Assembly (NCBI GenBank): GCA_945878065.1
Contig: CAMDXA010000025.1
Location: 1-31,623 of the forward strand
Source: Bordetella parapertussis
Lineage (GTDB): Bacteria; Pseudomonadota; Gammaproteobacteria; Burkholderiales; Burkholderiaceae_C
DNA length: 31,623 bases
Reading direction: 5' to 3'
Positions 1 to 7,826 of this stretch are shown in pieces; position 1 is the stretch's first letter; each line of letters begins with the position of its first letter. The notes under the pieces were generated by a model. That model was not told the origin of the DNA and did no database searches. It saw only the letters and a program-made list of their open reading frames with translations. A program made the position numbers and the translations under genes.

Positions 1-275
1 AAAATTTCCGGTTGCTGCGGATAGCGCTCCGACCATTCCCAGGATTGCACCAACTCGGGAGAAAAATAAAACATGTAGGAATGACTCTCCGAGTCGCAGC
101 GCGCCCCCGGATAACGGTTGTGGTGCCAAGTTCCACCGACTCCTTCAGCGGCCTCTAGGACTTTGACCCGCAATCCGAGTTGGTCACGCAGCGTGTGCAA
201 TTGGTACATGCCGGACAAACCAGCGCCCACAATGATGGCGTCCAAAGGCTGCTCAAGCGTAGAAGGATTCAACAT
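1..275 (-). CDS. Baeyer-Villiger-type flavin monooxygenase (N-terminal part, cut by window edge)
   Basis: Reading leftward from an ATG at 275, the frame is open to the window edge and gives about 91 residues. It begins MLNPSTLEQPLDAIIVGAG and has the FAD-binding Rossmann motif GAGLSG at about residues 17-22. The block GGTWHHNRYPGARCD follows at about 47-61, and the GGTW..NRYPGARCD signature is characteristic of class B flavoprotein monooxygenases of the cyclohexanone/phenylacetone monooxygenase group. Known members use NADPH and O2 to insert oxygen into a ketone, giving an ester or lactone. The NADPH-binding and FATGY-type motifs would lie outside the window, so substrate and completeness cannot be judged. 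It follows the amidase on the same strand after a 73-base gap. No strong Shine-Dalgarno is visible. Confidence 0.85.
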   Translation of the reverse strand, partial: MLNPSTLEQPLDAIIVGAGLSGMYQLHTLRDQLGLRVKVLEAAEGVGGTWHHNRYPGARCDSESHSYMFYFSPELVQSWEWSERYPQQPEI

Positions 276-348
276 ACAAGGAATGGTAGCGCATCAAGCT
301 TCACACAGCTTGCGACAGAGGAAAAACGCCCATGGCGAGCGGTTGTGA

Positions 349-1803
349 TCAGGCATAGCCCGGTGGTGGCTGAAATGCCGCAAATTCTTTCTCCAACATT
401 TTGGCCATTTGCAAGCACAGCATGTCACCGTATTGCGGCCCGATGATTTGCACCCCACAAGGCAGCCCTTCAGGGGTCAATCCCGTCGGTACCACGGTGG
501 ACGGCAAATAAGCCATGCCTGAGTACCCGGCCCAAAACAACTGGGTCGTGCTGGGCTGCGGTTGCCCGTTGACGTTGATCATGCGCTCCCAGCGTTCATT
601 TTGCTGCTGATGGGGAAAAGCAGTGGTCGCAGCTGTCGGGCACAACAACACATCGTAGTTCTTGAAAAATGCATCCCATTGCAATTGCATGCGGTAACGC
701 TTTTCATGCAGCAGCAGCCATTCGTAATGCGACAACGCACAACCGCGCAACATCCAGGCTTCGTAATCCTCTCTGCCGGGGTCAAGTGCTGCGCTGCGCT
801 CTTGCACCGACTGCCATTGCGATGCGCTCAAATTGCGGGCGGTGGCTGCACGCAACAACAAAATAAACGTCTGGTGCGCGTCATGCAAATCGATGTCCGG
901 CCTGGCGGTGTCACTGACCTTCGCGCCGGACCGGGCCAAAAAATCTGCCACGGCTTGTATTCTGTGCTGCACTGCCATGTCTACCTCGGCGGTGTCGGCG
1001 GTCTTGAGCACCGCCACTTTGAAATCTTTCCAGTGAGTGTGTTGCGGTTTTTTGAGGTTGACTCGCCAACCTCGAGACACCACATCATCGCCACCAGCGA
1101 TCACCCGTAACGCCAGCTCCAAGTCTCTTGCACTGCGTGCCATAGGTCCGACCACGGCCAAGTCATCCGGCGATTGGAAATGGGGCAATGCATGTCCTTG
1201 CACCGAGCACAAACCAAAAGTGGGTTTGTGGCCGTACACACCACAGTAATGCGATGGGTCACGAATAGAAGCCCCGATATCGCTGCCTGTTTCCAAGCCA
1301 GTCAATCCTGCGGCCAATGCAGCGGCCGACCCACCGGATGATCCTCCAGGTACCAAAGCCGTGTTCCATGGGTTGTTCGTGGTGCCATAGACCGGGTTGA
1401 ATGTCTGCCAATCGGCCAACATGGCGGGAACATTGGTTTTGCCAAACACAATCGCACCCGCGGACTTGTAACGCTTCACAACATCTGCGTCATCGGCTGG
1501 CACGTGGTCACGCAAATCCATGCGGCCCCAGGTGCTGGGCAAACCTTGAACATCAAATGATTCCTTGATGGTCATGGGCACACCATGCAATGGACCCAAA
1601 CGCTCACCGCGCATGGTCTGGCGGTCTGCTGCACGTGCCTGTTGACGGGCGCGATCGATATCGGTCACCACAATGGCGTTGAGCGCGGGGTTGAATCGCT
1701 CGACGCGTTGCAAGTACGCATCCAATAACTCAAGACTGCTGAATTTTTTTCGGCGAATATCGCTGGCGAGTTGGTAGGCAGAGGCAAATGGGCGAAAGTT
1801 CAT
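349..1803 (-). CDS. Amidase signature family hydrolase
   Basis: This is an enzyme of about 484 residues in the amidase-signature family, which hydrolyses C-N amide bonds through a Ser-cisSer-Lys triad. The visible landmarks in order are the lysine in MTIKESFDV, the glycine/serine loop GGSSGGSAAALAAG with the cis-serine, and GSDIGASIRDP with the nucleophilic serine, followed by HYCGVYGHKPTFG. The usual motif is GSDIGGSIR, so this protein has Ala just before the nucleophile. The length is normal for the family. I chose the ATG at 1803. A longer frame opens with GTG at 1839, but that codon lies inside an inverted repeat and adds residues with no family match. The monooxygenase lies downstream. 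The substrate cannot be predicted; it could equally be annotated as a GatA-like amidase, but there are no gatB/gatC neighbours. Confidence 0.9.
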   Translation of the reverse strand: MNFRPFASAYQLASDIRRKKFSSLELLDAYLQRVERFNPALNAIVVTDIDRARQQARAADRQTMRGERLGPLHGVPMTIKESFDVQGLPSTWGRMDLRDHVPADDADVVKRYKSAGAIVFGKTNVPAMLADWQTFNPVYGTTNNPWNTALVPGGSSGGSAAALAAGLTGLETGSDIGASIRDPSHYCGVYGHKPTFGLCSVQGHALPHFQSPDDLAVVGPMARSARDLELALRVIAGGDDVVSRGWRVNLKKPQHTHWKDFKVAVLKTADTAEVDMAVQHRIQAVADFLARSGAKVSDTARPDIDLHDAHQTFILLLRAATARNLSASQWQSVQERSAALDPGREDYEAWMLRGCALSHYEWLLLHEKRYRMQLQWDAFFKNYDVLLCPTAATTAFPHQQQNERWERMINVNGQPQPSTTQLFWAGYSGMAYLPSTVVPTGLTPEGLPCGVQIIGPQYGDMLCLQMAKMLEKEFAAFQPPPGYA

Positions 1804-1838
1804 GGCTGCGACAAATCCATTCAAGGTTGAGAATGCCA

Positions 1839-1856
1839 CACGGCAAAAATGCCGTG
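1839..1856. terminator. Stem-loop between the small secreted protein and the amidase
   Basis: CACGGC at 1839-1844 is repeated in inverted form as GCCGTG at 1851-1856 around a six-base A/T-rich loop. It sits just after the stop of the 1864-2268 gene and just before the amidase, both leftward. There is no T-run after the stem, so a factor-independent terminator is not certain. It overlaps the GTG at 1839, which argues against that codon being the amidase start. Confidence 0.4.
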
Positions 1857-1863
1857 CCGGATA

Positions 1864-2268
1864 CTAATTGCAAATGGCATGGTTACCAGGAATGGGTACC
1901 GCCAGTGCAAACACGAATTCATCTTTCATGATGTTAAAAACTTTGCATGATTTGTCACCCTTGGGGGTAGCAAACACCAAATTGCATTGACCAAATCCTT
2001 CTTGGCCCCGACCCCATTCGGCGCGGAGATAGCGAATTTTTGACTCAGGTACTTCAAATTCTTTGGACACACCCGCGATATCGTTTTTGCCATAACCACG
2101 GATAAGTTTGCAATTTTCCTGCGTGACAAATAGCATTTGCGGCTGGGTTCGGGCCAGCGCACCGCAAGTCAGCATCAGGCCAAATACCCACGATAAAACT
2201 GTTTTGCCCCGCAAAAAAACCACCGCATTAAATGGCGGACATGGCTTAAAAAAATAATTTACAGCCAC
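1864..2268 (-). CDS. Small exported protein of unknown function
   Basis: I do not recognise a family. The longest frame begins at a GTG at 2268 that overlaps the end of the epimerase gene by 10 bases. The protein contains RGKTVLSWVFGLMLTCGALA at about residues 20-39, a convincing Sec-type hydrophobic segment ending in an Ala-x-Ala-like cleavage region. The real start may therefore be the in-frame GTG at 2223 or TTG at 2214, which would put the signal peptide at the N-terminus. The predicted mature part is about 95 residues with four cysteines, consistent with periplasmic disulphides. The overlap with the epimerase suggests translational coupling, but a functional link is not evident. Confidence 0.6.
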   Translation of the reverse strand: MAVNYFFKPCPPFNAVVFLRGKTVLSWVFGLMLTCGALARTQPQMLFVTQENCKLIRGYGKNDIAGVSKEFEVPESKIRYLRAEWGRGQEGFGQCNLVFATPKGDKSCKVFNIMKDEFVFALAVPIPGNHAICN

Positions 2269-3230
2269 TGCTTGACATCAATTTTTTGGTGTCTGATCAA
2301 GCCCTGAAAACTTTCATAAGTGGCTCGAATACCCGCCTCTAAGGGCACTTGCCCATAGTCGCCAATGTAGGCGCGAAGGGGTTCGTCAGAATGGTTCATG
2401 GGGAAAGCCAGGGGCTCACCCATGATCTCGATCTTCGCCTCTGGCACCAATGCCTGGAGAATGGACATGCCCTGTTCCACACTGGCATATTGGCCATTCA
2501 AATCAAACACGGGGGCGCCTGTGCGCAACTGGGCGACGCTGCGAATGAATGCGCTGGCGACTTCACCCGCAAACAACCACGACACATCGCCGCTGAATGG
2601 GATCGCGTAGGGTTTGGCCGCAGCGGCTGCCAAAATAGCTACGGTGGTTTTTGAAGTCATGCCTTGGTCGCGCCCGACGCCATACACCACGCCCGGGCGT
2701 ATGCCCACACTGTGCAATCCGTTTTCCTCGGAATACACCTTAGCCGTTTGTTCGTTGCAGTATTTGTATGCGCCATACAAAGTGGACATGGCGCCACCGT
2801 TGTCCAAAGCCCCGTAAGCCGCCACTGAACTGGCATACGTCAGTCTTTGCACACCATGGGCCTTGGCCGCTTCAAACACATTGACCGTCCCCACCACATT
2901 GACCAATGCCCCAGCCACAGGGTCGGCTCGGCAAAAAGGCACTTGCAAAGCGGCCAAATGAATAATGGCTTGGGCACCACTTTTTTTCACGACCGCTTTC
3001 ACCGCCTGCGTGTCAGCGATGTCGCCGGCATGCCAGACCACTCGATCCAAAGCCGCGTCATCCATCAACATGCCTGGCCTGCGTTTGTCTATTTGCAGAT
3101 CAAACGCATGCACTTCAACACCTGCATGTTCGAGCAATGCCAAGGTCCAACTGCCGATGCAGCCACCCGCTCCGGTGACCAGCACTGGGCCGTCAAACTC
3201 TTTGGCAGACACTGGAAAAAAATCAAACAT
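2259..3230 (-). CDS. NAD-dependent epimerase/dehydratase family protein
   Basis: This is a 323-residue extended short-chain dehydrogenase/reductase. It has the N-terminal nucleotide-binding motif VTGAGGCIG, the segment HLAALQVP, a serine-containing strand YASSVAAYG, and the YGAYK pair (Tyr-x3-Lys) for catalysis. RPGVVYGVGRDQG follows, as in sugar-nucleotide epimerases and related dehydrogenases. A cytoplasmic NAD(P)-dependent enzyme is expected. The substrate is not determined by sequence and could be a sugar, uronate or other small molecule. I chose the ATG at 3230 because AGGAG lies about 7 bases upstream; a 32-residue upstream extension lacks family sequence. It is downstream of the EamA permease by 47 bases on the same strand. 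Confidence 0.88.
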   Translation of the reverse strand: MFDFFPVSAKEFDGPVLVTGAGGCIGSWTLALLEHAGVEVHAFDLQIDKRRPGMLMDDAALDRVVWHAGDIADTQAVKAVVKKSGAQAIIHLAALQVPFCRADPVAGALVNVVGTVNVFEAAKAHGVQRLTYASSVAAYGALDNGGAMSTLYGAYKYCNEQTAKVYSEENGLHSVGIRPGVVYGVGRDQGMTSKTTVAILAAAAAKPYAIPFSGDVSWLFAGEVASAFIRSVAQLRTGAPVFDLNGQYASVEQGMSILQALVPEAKIEIMGEPLAFPMNHSDEPLRAYIGDYGQVPLEAGIRATYESFQGLIRHQKIDVKQWL

Positions 3231-3277
3231 GCCGAACTCCTGTGAAATGAAAAAATTTTTGAACCAAAATTTCAAAC

Positions 3278-4144
3278 CTATTGCCGAGCCAGATACACGC
3301 CACCCACCACCATGGTCATGCCCCACAAAGCCAGATGAGAAAACGATTCACCAAACAGCGCCCAAGCCACCAATGCCGTGCATGGCGGCACCAGATAAAA
3401 CAAACTCGCCACATTCACTGCACTGCTTTGCCTGATCAACCAATTCAACAAACTGACAGCGCCAACTGACAAGACCAATACCAACCAGCCCAACGCAAAC
3501 ACCATTTCACCCGTGAAATCCATTCGGCCGGTTTCAAACCACCATGCACATAATCCAGTGATCACAGCGGTCGGTATGAATTGCGCCACCACACCGGTGC
3601 GCCAATCAAAAGACGGACAAAATCTTTTTTGATACAAGGTGCCAAATGTGATGGCAACCAATGCGAAAACCGAGGCCAATAACGCTTGCCAAGTAAACAC
3701 CGCCGCCATTTTGTTCGCAACCACCAAAGACACGCCTGCCAACCCCAGTAACATTCCCAGCCATTGGCGTGCTCGCACCGTTTCGCCCAACAACCCACCT
3801 GCGCAAACAGCCGTCAGCAATGGCTGCAAGCACACGACCAACGCGGCCACACCCGCTGGCAGGCCCAGCGAAATGGCGACAAACACACCGCCCAAATAGC
3901 CCGCGTGAAGCATCAAGCCGGCTATCCCAATATGCCACCAGTCACGGCCACGGGCAGGCCATGGTGCTTTGGTAGCGATGGCAATCCCCCACATCAATGC
4001 AATGACGGCCAGATAGCGAACAAACAAAAATGTCAGTGGCTCGGTGTGCGGCATGCCCAAGCGTGCCCCGATGAAACCCGTAGACCACAAGGCCACGAAC
4101 AACCATGGAAAAAATCGGTGAAAACGCAGGAGCATCAGAAACAC
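3278..4144 (-). CDS. EamA/DMT-superfamily inner-membrane permease
   Basis: This 288-residue protein has about ten hydrophobic segments and the two-domain layout of EamA/RhaT-like drug/metabolite transporters. The first helix contains LFVALWSTGFIGARLGMP, typical of the family. The C-terminal half has LLNWLIRQSSAVNVASLFYLVPPCTALVAW and ends in GMTMVVGGVYLARQ. Such proteins export or import small metabolites across the inner membrane, and specificity is not predictable. The longest frame starts with GTG at 4144, and an ATG three codons later (4135) is an equally likely start; neither has a clear Shine-Dalgarno. A perfect 14-base palindrome lies 40 bases upstream and may control it. Confidence 0.88.
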   Translation of the reverse strand: MFLMLLRFHRFFPWLFVALWSTGFIGARLGMPHTEPLTFLFVRYLAVIALMWGIAIATKAPWPARGRDWWHIGIAGLMLHAGYLGGVFVAISLGLPAGVAALVVCLQPLLTAVCAGGLLGETVRARQWLGMLLGLAGVSLVVANKMAAVFTWQALLASVFALVAITFGTLYQKRFCPSFDWRTGVVAQFIPTAVITGLCAWWFETGRMDFTGEMVFALGWLVLVLSVGAVSLLNWLIRQSSAVNVASLFYLVPPCTALVAWALFGESFSHLALWGMTMVVGGVYLARQ

Positions 4145-4183
4145 TTTAGGCGAGGAGAACGCGAAATCATCATTCTTTGAAGG

Positions 4184-4197
4184 TGACTGATCAGTCA
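4184..4197. promoter_or_regulatory. Perfect 14-bp palindrome, candidate TetR-type operator
   Basis: TGACTGATCAGTCA is a perfect palindrome followed directly by another GTCA. On the minus strand it lies just after a TTGACT that could serve as a -35 element for the EamA permease gene, so a bound repressor would sit in the promoter. TGAC/GTCA half-sites around a short centre are common among TetR-family operators. No TetR gene is in the window, so the regulator is unknown. Confidence 0.45.
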
Positions 4198-4209
4198 GTC
4201 AACCATACA

Positions 4210-5085
4210 TCACCACCAGGGGTAGAAATCCGGCATGTCACTGGATGCTTTGTCCGTGAATACCGGTTTGCGCTTTTCCAAAAATGCCGCCACCCCTTCT
4301 TTGCCGCTGGTCTGGCTGGCATAAAAAATCGCCAGTGAATCCACTTGATGCGCTTTTAAGGGATGGTCTTGCGCCGAATTGCGATACAGCATTTGCCGGG
4401 TCAATGCGATAGCCACAGGACTGTGCGCCAGAATTTGGCGGGCGAGTTGATAAGCTTGGGGTAGCAATTCATCGCTGCTGACCACTGACTTGACATAGCG
4501 TGCTGCCAGCAGGGTGTCTGCATTCAAAATTTCTCCGCTGTAACACCACTCTAATGCGGTGGGCAAGCCGACCAAACGCGGTAAAAACCAACTCGAACAA
4601 GCTTCTGGTGTGATGCCGATCTTGTTGAAAACAAAACCCACACGTGTTTTTTCGCAGGCAAAACGAATGTCCATCGCACATGTCATGGTCGCGCCAATGC
4701 CCACAGCTGCCCCATTGATCGCACCAATGATGGGCTTTTTACATTCGTACATGGCCAGCACCACTTTGCCACCAGAGTCACGTACACCGTTGGCCATGTC
4801 CGCGTCGTCGAGTTTGTCCTGCATGTCTTCAAGCGTGGGATGCATTTGCGTGTTCAAACCAAACACATTGCCGCCGACACCTAAATCCATGCCGGCACAA
4901 AAAGCCTTGCCCGCTCCAGTGACAACGATGACACCGACGTCATCGTCCTGACTGGCGGTTTGAAAAGCCTCTATCAATTCATGCGACATCTCGACCGTGA
5001 ATGCATTTAAATGCTCGGGTCGGTTGAGTGTCAACGTCAGGATCTTGTTTTCAACTGCGTAAGTGAGGGTGCTGTAGGTGCGCAT
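4210..5085 (-). CDS. Crotonase-superfamily enzyme, likely enoyl-CoA isomerase-like
   Basis: This 291-residue protein is annotated by homology as enoyl-CoA hydratase/isomerase. FCAGMDL at about 62-68 and NGAAVGIGA at about 124-132 are the CoA-binding and oxyanion-hole segments. In canonical hydratases the two catalytic glutamates lie in GGGCE and QPEILLG. Here the aligned positions read GIGAT and FVFNKIG, so both are absent. A glutamate is instead present at about 161 in ITPEACSSWFLPRLVG, the position used by many delta3-delta2 enoyl-CoA isomerases. I infer isomerase or another crotonase activity rather than plain hydration, in the cytoplasm on acyl-CoA substrates. It lies 21 bases downstream of the DUF2062 gene. 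Confidence 0.88.
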   Translation of the reverse strand: MRTYSTLTYAVENKILTLTLNRPEHLNAFTVEMSHELIEAFQTASQDDDVGVIVVTGAGKAFCAGMDLGVGGNVFGLNTQMHPTLEDMQDKLDDADMANGVRDSGGKVVLAMYECKKPIIGAINGAAVGIGATMTCAMDIRFACEKTRVGFVFNKIGITPEACSSWFLPRLVGLPTALEWCYSGEILNADTLLAARYVKSVVSSDELLPQAYQLARQILAHSPVAIALTRQMLYRNSAQDHPLKAHQVDSLAIFYASQTSGKEGVAAFLEKRKPVFTDKASSDMPDFYPWW

Positions 5086-5106
5086 AAAAACCCGCTGAAA
5101 TAACCA

Positions 5107-5643
5107 TTATCGGGTCATCTCAACGGCTGAACGCCGACGCCTTCTTTTGTAAACCGTTTTGATGCGCCAACCCAGCTTCACCAGCACATAGCCCAGCAAA
5201 GACGAGCTGATTGCAAATGTGGCCATACCTAACAAAATCGGCCAGGCATAAGTGGCCAACCATTGGGAGGGCAAGGCCGAAAAGGTCACCTCAGGCTGGA
5301 GTTGCTCACCCATCATTACCGCACCCAATTGATAGGCCAGCCATAACCAAAACCCTATGGTCAAGGGATTGGTCACCATGGTCATCAAGGCGGCAGCGGG
5401 GATATTGGCGCGCCACCATACGCAATGCGCCGCCGCAACAAAAATTTGACCAGCAGGAACAGCAAACGCCCAAAATAAACCGACCGCTACACCACGCGCC
5501 AAGGTCTCGTGTTGCGCTCGCCACAGTTGCCCGTCCAGCACCCGATGCGCAATGGGCTTGAGCCACGGATGGTTGGACAAAAACTCCTTGCCCGGCACCC
5601 ATCGACGCGCACCTCCCATCCAGTCGTTTGAATCATTTTTCAT
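5107..5643 (-). CDS. DUF2062 domain membrane protein
   Basis: This 178-residue protein matches the DUF2062 pattern. An amphipathic N-terminal region (HPWLKPIAHRVLDGQLW) is followed by a hydrophobic stretch with RGVAVGLFWAFAVPAGQIFVA, then NIPAAALMTMVTNPLT, a conserved feature of the family, and a final membrane segment ending in a strongly basic tail (KTVYKRRRRRS). It is probably an inner-membrane protein with two to four helices, and its function is not established. It is the first gene of the leftward run and is divergent from the TerC-type gene. The crotonase gene lies 21 bases downstream and may be cotranscribed. The Shine-Dalgarno is weak. Confidence 0.85.
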   Translation of the reverse strand: MKNDSNDWMGGARRWVPGKEFLSNHPWLKPIAHRVLDGQLWRAQHETLARGVAVGLFWAFAVPAGQIFVAAAHCVWWRANIPAAALMTMVTNPLTIGFWLWLAYQLGAVMMGEQLQPEVTFSALPSQWLATYAWPILLGMATFAISSSLLGYVLVKLGWRIKTVYKRRRRRSAVEMTR

Positions 5644-5873
5644 GGAATCTCAGGCTTTGCGGGCCATTAAATAAGTCATTTTGCACGAAACATTCGCCCT
5701 GCACCCAGCAGGGAAAGGCGATTCAACATTCAGTTTTAAGCTGGGTATTTGAATCAATTCATCAGTAATTACATGGTGTAATTCATCGCATTGCCCAGCG
5801 CTGACGCGCCCTCCTTTGCAACGGGTGCCGCTCAACGAAGCACCCCACATTTAAATTTCTGATCAAGGTATCC
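5644..5873. promoter_or_regulatory. Divergent intergenic region with three inverted repeats
   Basis: These 230 bases separate the DUF2062 gene (leftward) from the TerC-type gene (rightward) and carry no credible gene. They contain CCCTGC/GCAGGG at 5697-5713 with a 5-base loop, AATTACA/TGTAATT at 5767-5783 with a 3-base centre, and GGGTGC/GCACCC at 5823-5845 in the TerC leader. The octamer AATTCATC also occurs twice, at 5756 and 5780. TerC-type genes are often controlled by the yybP-ykoY manganese riboswitch, but its conserved GGGGAG core is not seen here. The AATTACA repeat looks like a protein operator. Confidence 0.4.
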
Positions 5874-6833
5874 ATGGAAACTGTTGCTCCCCTCTGGTTG
5901 TGGCTCACATTTGGTGTGATTGTGTTGACCTCACTGTTCATCGATTTTGTGGTGCTGAAAAAGCAAGGCGCACACGATATTGGCGTCAAAGAAGCGCTGA
6001 ACTGGTCGATTATTTGGATTGCGCTCAGCTTTGTGTTCAACGGTTTATTTTGGTGGGCGGTGAAAGACAGCACGGGCTCTACCGAATTGGCCAATACCAA
6101 GTCACTGGAATTCCTCACCGGCTACTTGATTGAAAAATCTTTGGCCGTGGACAACATTTTTGTCTTCTTGATGATCTTCACTTACTTCGCCGTACCCTCG
6201 CCCTTCCAAAAACGGGTGCTGATGATTGGCATTGTGGGAGCCATCGTGCTGCGTACTGTGATGATTCTGGCCGGCGGTTGGCTGATGGCAGAGTTCCACT
6301 GGGTGCTGTATGTGTTTGGTGCATTTTTGGTGCTGACCGGCATCAAGATGTGGTGGGCAGCAGGCAAAGAGCCTGATTTGAACACCAACCCCGCCTTGAA
6401 GTTGTTGCGCAAGTACATGCAGATCAGCAAAAACTATGACGGCGAAAAATTTTGGACCATTGAAAACGGTAAAAAAATTGCGACCCCGTTGTTCATGGTG
6501 ATTTGTTTGATTGCGCTGACCGATGTGATTTTTGCGGTGGACTCCATCCCCGCCATTTTTGCCATCACCAGCGATCCGTTCATCGTGTTAACCAGCAACG
6601 TGTTTGCAATTTTGGGCCTGCGTGCGATGTATTTTTTACTGGCCGCTGTCGCCGACAAATTCCATTTGTTGAACTACGGTCTGGCGGTGATATTGGTCTT
6701 CATTGGCACCAAGATGTGTTTGATTGACATCTACAAAATTCCGGTGAGTATTTCTCTGGCCGTGGTGATTGGTATTTTGATACTCACCATGGTGCTGAGC
6801 GTGCGTACCGCAAAACCGGAACCGCGGAACTGA
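5874..6833 (+). CDS. TerC/Alx-family integral membrane protein, candidate manganese exporter
   Basis: This 319-residue protein has about nine hydrophobic segments. It carries the two hallmark acidic motifs of the family: EKSLAVDN at residues 87-94 and TDVIFAVDS at 216-224, followed by IPAIFAITSDPFIVLTSNVFAILGLRAMYF in pieces typical of Alx/TerC. The length and layout match the Alx branch. Studied members of this family export Mn2+ and protect metal-loaded secreted proteins; that role here is by family only. The ATG at 5874 follows AAGG with an 8-base spacing. It converges on the LysR gene with only 7 bases between stop codons. Upstream hairpins are described separately. Confidence 0.92.
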   Translation: METVAPLWLWLTFGVIVLTSLFIDFVVLKKQGAHDIGVKEALNWSIIWIALSFVFNGLFWWAVKDSTGSTELANTKSLEFLTGYLIEKSLAVDNIFVFLMIFTYFAVPSPFQKRVLMIGIVGAIVLRTVMILAGGWLMAEFHWVLYVFGAFLVLTGIKMWWAAGKEPDLNTNPALKLLRKYMQISKNYDGEKFWTIENGKKIATPLFMVICLIALTDVIFAVDSIPAIFAITSDPFIVLTSNVFAILGLRAMYFLLAAVADKFHLLNYGLAVILVFIGTKMCLIDIYKIPVSISLAVVIGILILTMVLSVRTAKPEPRN

Positions 6834-6840
6834 GTTTGCT

Positions 6841-7725
6841 TCAGGCTGATGGTCTGAGCAATCGCTGAACCAGTGGGTGCTGAACTTTCTTTTCAGTGCC
6901 CACTGCAAAGAAGTGCTCCGTCACGCCTTCGCATGGACCGATGCGTTTGACCGCGTAATGTGCAATCAATTCCTCATGCACCCATTCCGCTACCGGGAAC
7001 ACACCCATGCCACTGGAACCAAAGGTTTTCAATAACGCACTGTCTTCAAACTCACCCACGATACGCGGGCGAATTCCTCGTTGTTCAAACCATGCCTCTA
7101 GTCGGTCGCGACTTGCCGTATGCGTGGTTGGCAGCAGCATAGGTAATTCATTCAGACATTCAGGAAAACGAAGTTTCGACGTTTTCATCAAAGCCGGTGT
7201 GCCATACCAAGCCATGTTCGAGGATCCCAAACCGTGGCTATAGAGTTTCATGTTTGGATTCGCCGGGGCGGGTCGATCAGAAATGACCACATCCAATTTA
7301 TGCAACGCCAAGTCACCCAACAAATCATTGAAATTGCCTTCATGGCAGAGCAGACGTAACTGCGATTCATTGGCCACGGGTGACAACAAACGGTGCACCA
7401 CCAACTTCGGCAGTCCGTCACTGATTCCCAGACGCAAGCGAACCACAGGCGTACTCATGGCATCTCTGACGCGAGCCGGCAGTTCTTCGCCGAGTTGAAA
7501 AATGGTGTCGGCCTGCTGCATCGCAGCCACGCCAGCGTCGGTCAAAGCCAGTCCGCGCCCTGCTGGTTTGAGCAATTCGCAACCCAAGGACCGCTCTAAC
7601 TCGCGAACCTGAGCGCTCACGGTTTGCACAGCCATGTCAAGCTTGTCTGCGGCACGAGAGATGCCGCCCTCTTTGGCAACCACCCAAAAATAGTACAAAT
7701 GCTTGTAGTTGAAGGACGCGCTCAT
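6841..7725 (-). CDS. nhaR: LysR-family regulator, NhaR-like
   Basis: This 294-residue protein has an N-terminal winged helix-turn-helix (about 5-65: NYKHLYYFWVVAKEGGISRAADKL in part, then QTVSAQVRELERSLGCELL). A long linker helix and a periplasmic-binding-protein-like effector domain follow. The N-terminal sequence and the segment FNDLLGDLALHKLDVVISDRP agree with the NhaR subgroup, which responds to Na+ and pH in enterobacteria; the effector here is unknown. No nhaA lies next to it. It is divergent from the Bax-inhibitor-type gene and its start is about 100 bases from that gene. Repeated AGATAA half-sites in the gap are plausible binding sites. Gene symbol is by resemblance only. Confidence 0.88.
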   Translation of the reverse strand: MSASFNYKHLYYFWVVAKEGGISRAADKLDMAVQTVSAQVRELERSLGCELLKPAGRGLALTDAGVAAMQQADTIFQLGEELPARVRDAMSTPVVRLRLGISDGLPKLVVHRLLSPVANESQLRLLCHEGNFNDLLGDLALHKLDVVISDRPAPANPNMKLYSHGLGSSNMAWYGTPALMKTSKLRFPECLNELPMLLPTTHTASRDRLEAWFEQRGIRPRIVGEFEDSALLKTFGSSGMGVFPVAEWVHEELIAHYAVKRIGPCEGVTEHFFAVGTEKKVQHPLVQRLLRPSA

Positions 7726-7744
7726 AGTCAGTATTAAAGGGAAT

Positions 7745-7794
7745 AAAGATAAGGAATTATCTGCTTTTTAAGAAGTTGCCAACCCCTTATCTTT
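7745..7794. promoter_or_regulatory. Repeated AGATAA half-sites between LysR and BI-1-type genes
   Basis: AGATAA-GGAA-TTATCT forms a perfect inverted repeat at 7747-7762. A further arm CCTTATCTTT at 7785-7794 is the exact inverse of AAAGATAAGG at 7745-7754. Three half-sites in a divergent gap beside a LysR gene fit a regulator binding region, though a hairpin in an mRNA leader is also possible. Confidence 0.45.
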
Positions 7795-7826
7795 CAAGCC
7801 TTCGTATTGACAAGGAGATCTTCACC

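Noticed and set aside
562..1110. 182-residue plus-strand frame opposite the amidase
   Set aside because: It has no domain or ribosome-binding site. The minus strand carries all amidase motifs in order.
3231..3326. 32-residue extension of the epimerase
   Set aside because: A good Shine-Dalgarno precedes the ATG at 3230, and the extension would overlap the permease gene and lacks family sequence.
5644..5873. yybP-ykoY manganese riboswitch upstream of the TerC-type gene
   Set aside because: Expected from gene context, but neither the conserved GGGGAG core nor its paired GCCGAAA-type loop is visible in the leader. Only unrelated hairpins are seen.
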